This document shows positions 4,363-5,536 of a DNA stretch of 5,536 nucleotides, in pieces. Under the pieces are notes generated by a model that saw only the letters and a program-made list of their open reading frames with translations, had not been told where the DNA came from and searched no databases. The position numbers were made by a program, and so were the translations under genes. This stretch comes from Alphaproteobacteria bacterium (lineage in GTDB: Bacteria; Pseudomonadota; Alphaproteobacteria; Rhizobiales; Hyphomicrobiaceae): NCBI GenBank assembly GCA_024279745.1, contig JAJRRE010000406.1, positions 1 to 5,536 on the forward strand, read 5' to 3'. Position 1 is the first letter of the stretch. Each line of letters starts with the position of its first letter.

Positions 4363-5535
4363 ATGATCAAGACAATTAAAACTTTGACCGTAGGGGCGCT
4401 GGCTTTGGCGGGTGCATCGGCGCTGAGCCTGTCGCCAGCTGCTGCCAAAACCACCAAGGTCGGTCTACTGCTGCCCTATGCGGGGGTTTATGCCGCGCTG
4501 GGGACAGAGATCGACAAGGGCTTTATGCTGGCGCTTGAACAATCGGGCATGGCGGGTGATTTTAAAATCGTGCGCGAAGACACCGAAGTGAAGCCGCCTG
4601 TTGGTTTGGCTAAGGCGCGCAAGCTGGCCTTGCAAGATCAGGTCGATGTGATTGTCGGCATTGTGTCGTCTGGCGTGCTTGGCGCGATGCGTGATTTTAT
4701 TGACGGCGCCAAAGTGCCGCTGATTGTTGCCAATGCCGGCAATAACGACGCCACCGGCAAACGCTGCAGCAAATACATCACCCGCGTTTCTTTTTCCAAT
4801 GGCCAGATCACCCGGCCGATGGGCAAATGGATGTATGACAAGGGCATTCGCAAAGTCTACACGCTGGGGCCGGACTATGCGGCCGGGCGGCAAATGATCG
4901 AGGCGTTTTCAAAAGCCTTCACGGCGGCTGGCGGCAAAATTGTCGGCTCGGATTTCACACCCTTCCGCAAGACCAAGGATTTTGGTCCTTATTTGACCAA
5001 AGCCAAAGCGGCGTCTCCCGATGCGATATTTGTATTCTATGCGGGCGGCGAAGCGATTTCCTTCGTGAAACAATATAGCTCGCTGGGCATCAAGAAAGCT
5101 GTACCGCTGTATGGCGCTGGTTTCCTGACCTCGCCGCTTTATGTCAAGGCAGAAGGTCCGGCAGCCGAAGGGATCATTACATCCTTGCATTATGTCCCAA
5201 CAATCAAATCTGCGGAAAATGACGCCTTCGTTAAAGTGTTCAAGGCAAAACATGGCCGTCTGCCGTCTGAGTTCGCCGTGCAGGGTTATGACGCCGGACG
5301 CACTTTGGTGGAAGCTGTGAAGGGCGGCGCCAGTGGGCGCGAGGCACTTGCCGCCGCTTTCGCCAAAGTCAGTTATAACGGCCCGCGCGGGCCTTTGAAA
5401 ATTGATCCGGCCACGAATAACGTGATCCAGAATATCTATGTCTATGAAACTGTCGCCGGTGCCGGTGGTTTGACGCAAAAGATAATCGGCAAAATCGAAA
5501 ATGTGACCGATGCGCCAAACGGCTGCAAATTTTAA
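4363..5535 (+). CDS. ABC-transporter periplasmic substrate-binding protein, branched-chain amino acid / aromatic acid type
   Basis: This is a secreted type-1 periplasmic binding protein (LivJ-like, Leu/Ile/Val-binding superfamily) that would deliver a ligand to an ABC importer. The 390 residues start with a Sec signal peptide: basic MIKTIKTLTV, a hydrophobic Ala/Leu-rich core, and an AAA site for cleavage near residue 28. The mature protein opens with KVGLLLPYAGVYAALG (32-47), the usual first strand and ligand loop. Further typical blocks are VDVIVGIVSSGVLGAM (94-109), KVYTLGPDYAAGRQM (164-178), DAIFVFYAGGEAISFVKQY (220-238) and FAVQGYDAGRTLVEAV (304-319). Cysteines at 135 and 388 could form a disulfide. 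The ATG at 4363 is preceded by AGAGGA (4353-4358). A GTG at 4348 is in frame but lacks a ribosome-binding site and would spoil the signal peptide. Divergent placement next to bclA suggests benzoate or a related aromatic acid as ligand. Many relatives bind amino acids, so the ligand is an inference. Permease and ATPase genes would be expected to the right. Confidence 0.9.
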   Translation: MIKTIKTLTVGALALAGASALSLSPAAAKTTKVGLLLPYAGVYAALGTEIDKGFMLALEQSGMAGDFKIVREDTEVKPPVGLAKARKLALQDQVDVIVGIVSSGVLGAMRDFIDGAKVPLIVANAGNNDATGKRCSKYITRVSFSNGQITRPMGKWMYDKGIRKVYTLGPDYAAGRQMIEAFSKAFTAAGGKIVGSDFTPFRKTKDFGPYLTKAKAASPDAIFVFYAGGEAISFVKQYSSLGIKKAVPLYGAGFLTSPLYVKAEGPAAEGIITSLHYVPTIKSAENDAFVKVFKAKHGRLPSEFAVQGYDAGRTLVEAVKGGASGREALAAAFAKVSYNGPRGPLKIDPATNNVIQNIYVYETVAGAGGLTQKIIGKIENVTDAPNGCKF

Positions 5536-5536
5536 C

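Noticed and set aside
3983..4366. Rightward 127-codon ORF (TTG start) whose TGA overlaps the binding-protein ATG as ATGA
   Set aside because: The overlap looks like translational coupling. However, the product is Ser-rich and then Arg-rich with no family resemblance, it starts at TTG without a good ribosome-binding site, and it spans both predicted promoters and the tandem repeat. Most likely a chance ORF.

Overview
The window carries part of an aerobic benzoyl-CoA (box) pathway locus for benzoate degradation. The proteins resemble proteobacterial box-pathway proteins, and the moderately GC-rich coding sequence with an Ala-rich Sec signal peptide would fit an alphaproteobacterium. That placement is a guess, because no rRNA or taxonomic marker is present.

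The left two thirds are read leftwards (minus strand) in the order bclA, boxC, boxB. bclA (start 3815, stop 2166) is a benzoate-CoA ligase that activates benzoate to benzoyl-CoA. boxC (1947-286) is the crotonase-superfamily enzyme that opens the epoxidised ring hydrolytically. boxB (from 225, running off the left edge) is the diiron oxygenase component of benzoyl-CoA 2,3-epoxidase. The right end is read rightwards: a complete secreted type-1 periplasmic binding protein of the branched-chain amino acid/aromatic acid type (4363-5535). It is probably the substrate receptor of an ABC importer whose permease and ATPase genes would lie beyond the window. Uptake, CoA activation, oxygenation and ring cleavage are therefore encoded side by side. 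boxA, the semialdehyde dehydrogenase and the boxR regulator are not in the window.

The non-coding parts hold most of the interest. The 218 bp between bclA and boxC contains two near-identical 23-bp elements 61 bp apart, each with a TGCA-N6-TGCA core. This matches the operator pattern known for BzdR/BoxR-type repressors, which respond to benzoyl-CoA. The 547 bp divergent region (3816-4362) has no such site. It holds a good sigma70-like promoter for bclA, a weaker one for the binding-protein gene, a degenerate hexamer repeat in the bclA leader, and a possible 24-codon Lys/Gln/Ala-rich leader ORF just before the binding-protein gene. bclA most likely starts at a TTG codon with a strong Shine-Dalgarno sequence. 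A short hairpin with a cUUCGg tetraloop sits between boxC and boxB.

No mobile element, tRNA/rRNA, CRISPR array or convincing intrinsic terminator was seen. I found no evidence for a new biological system. The genes belong to a known pathway, and the less usual signals are regulatory.
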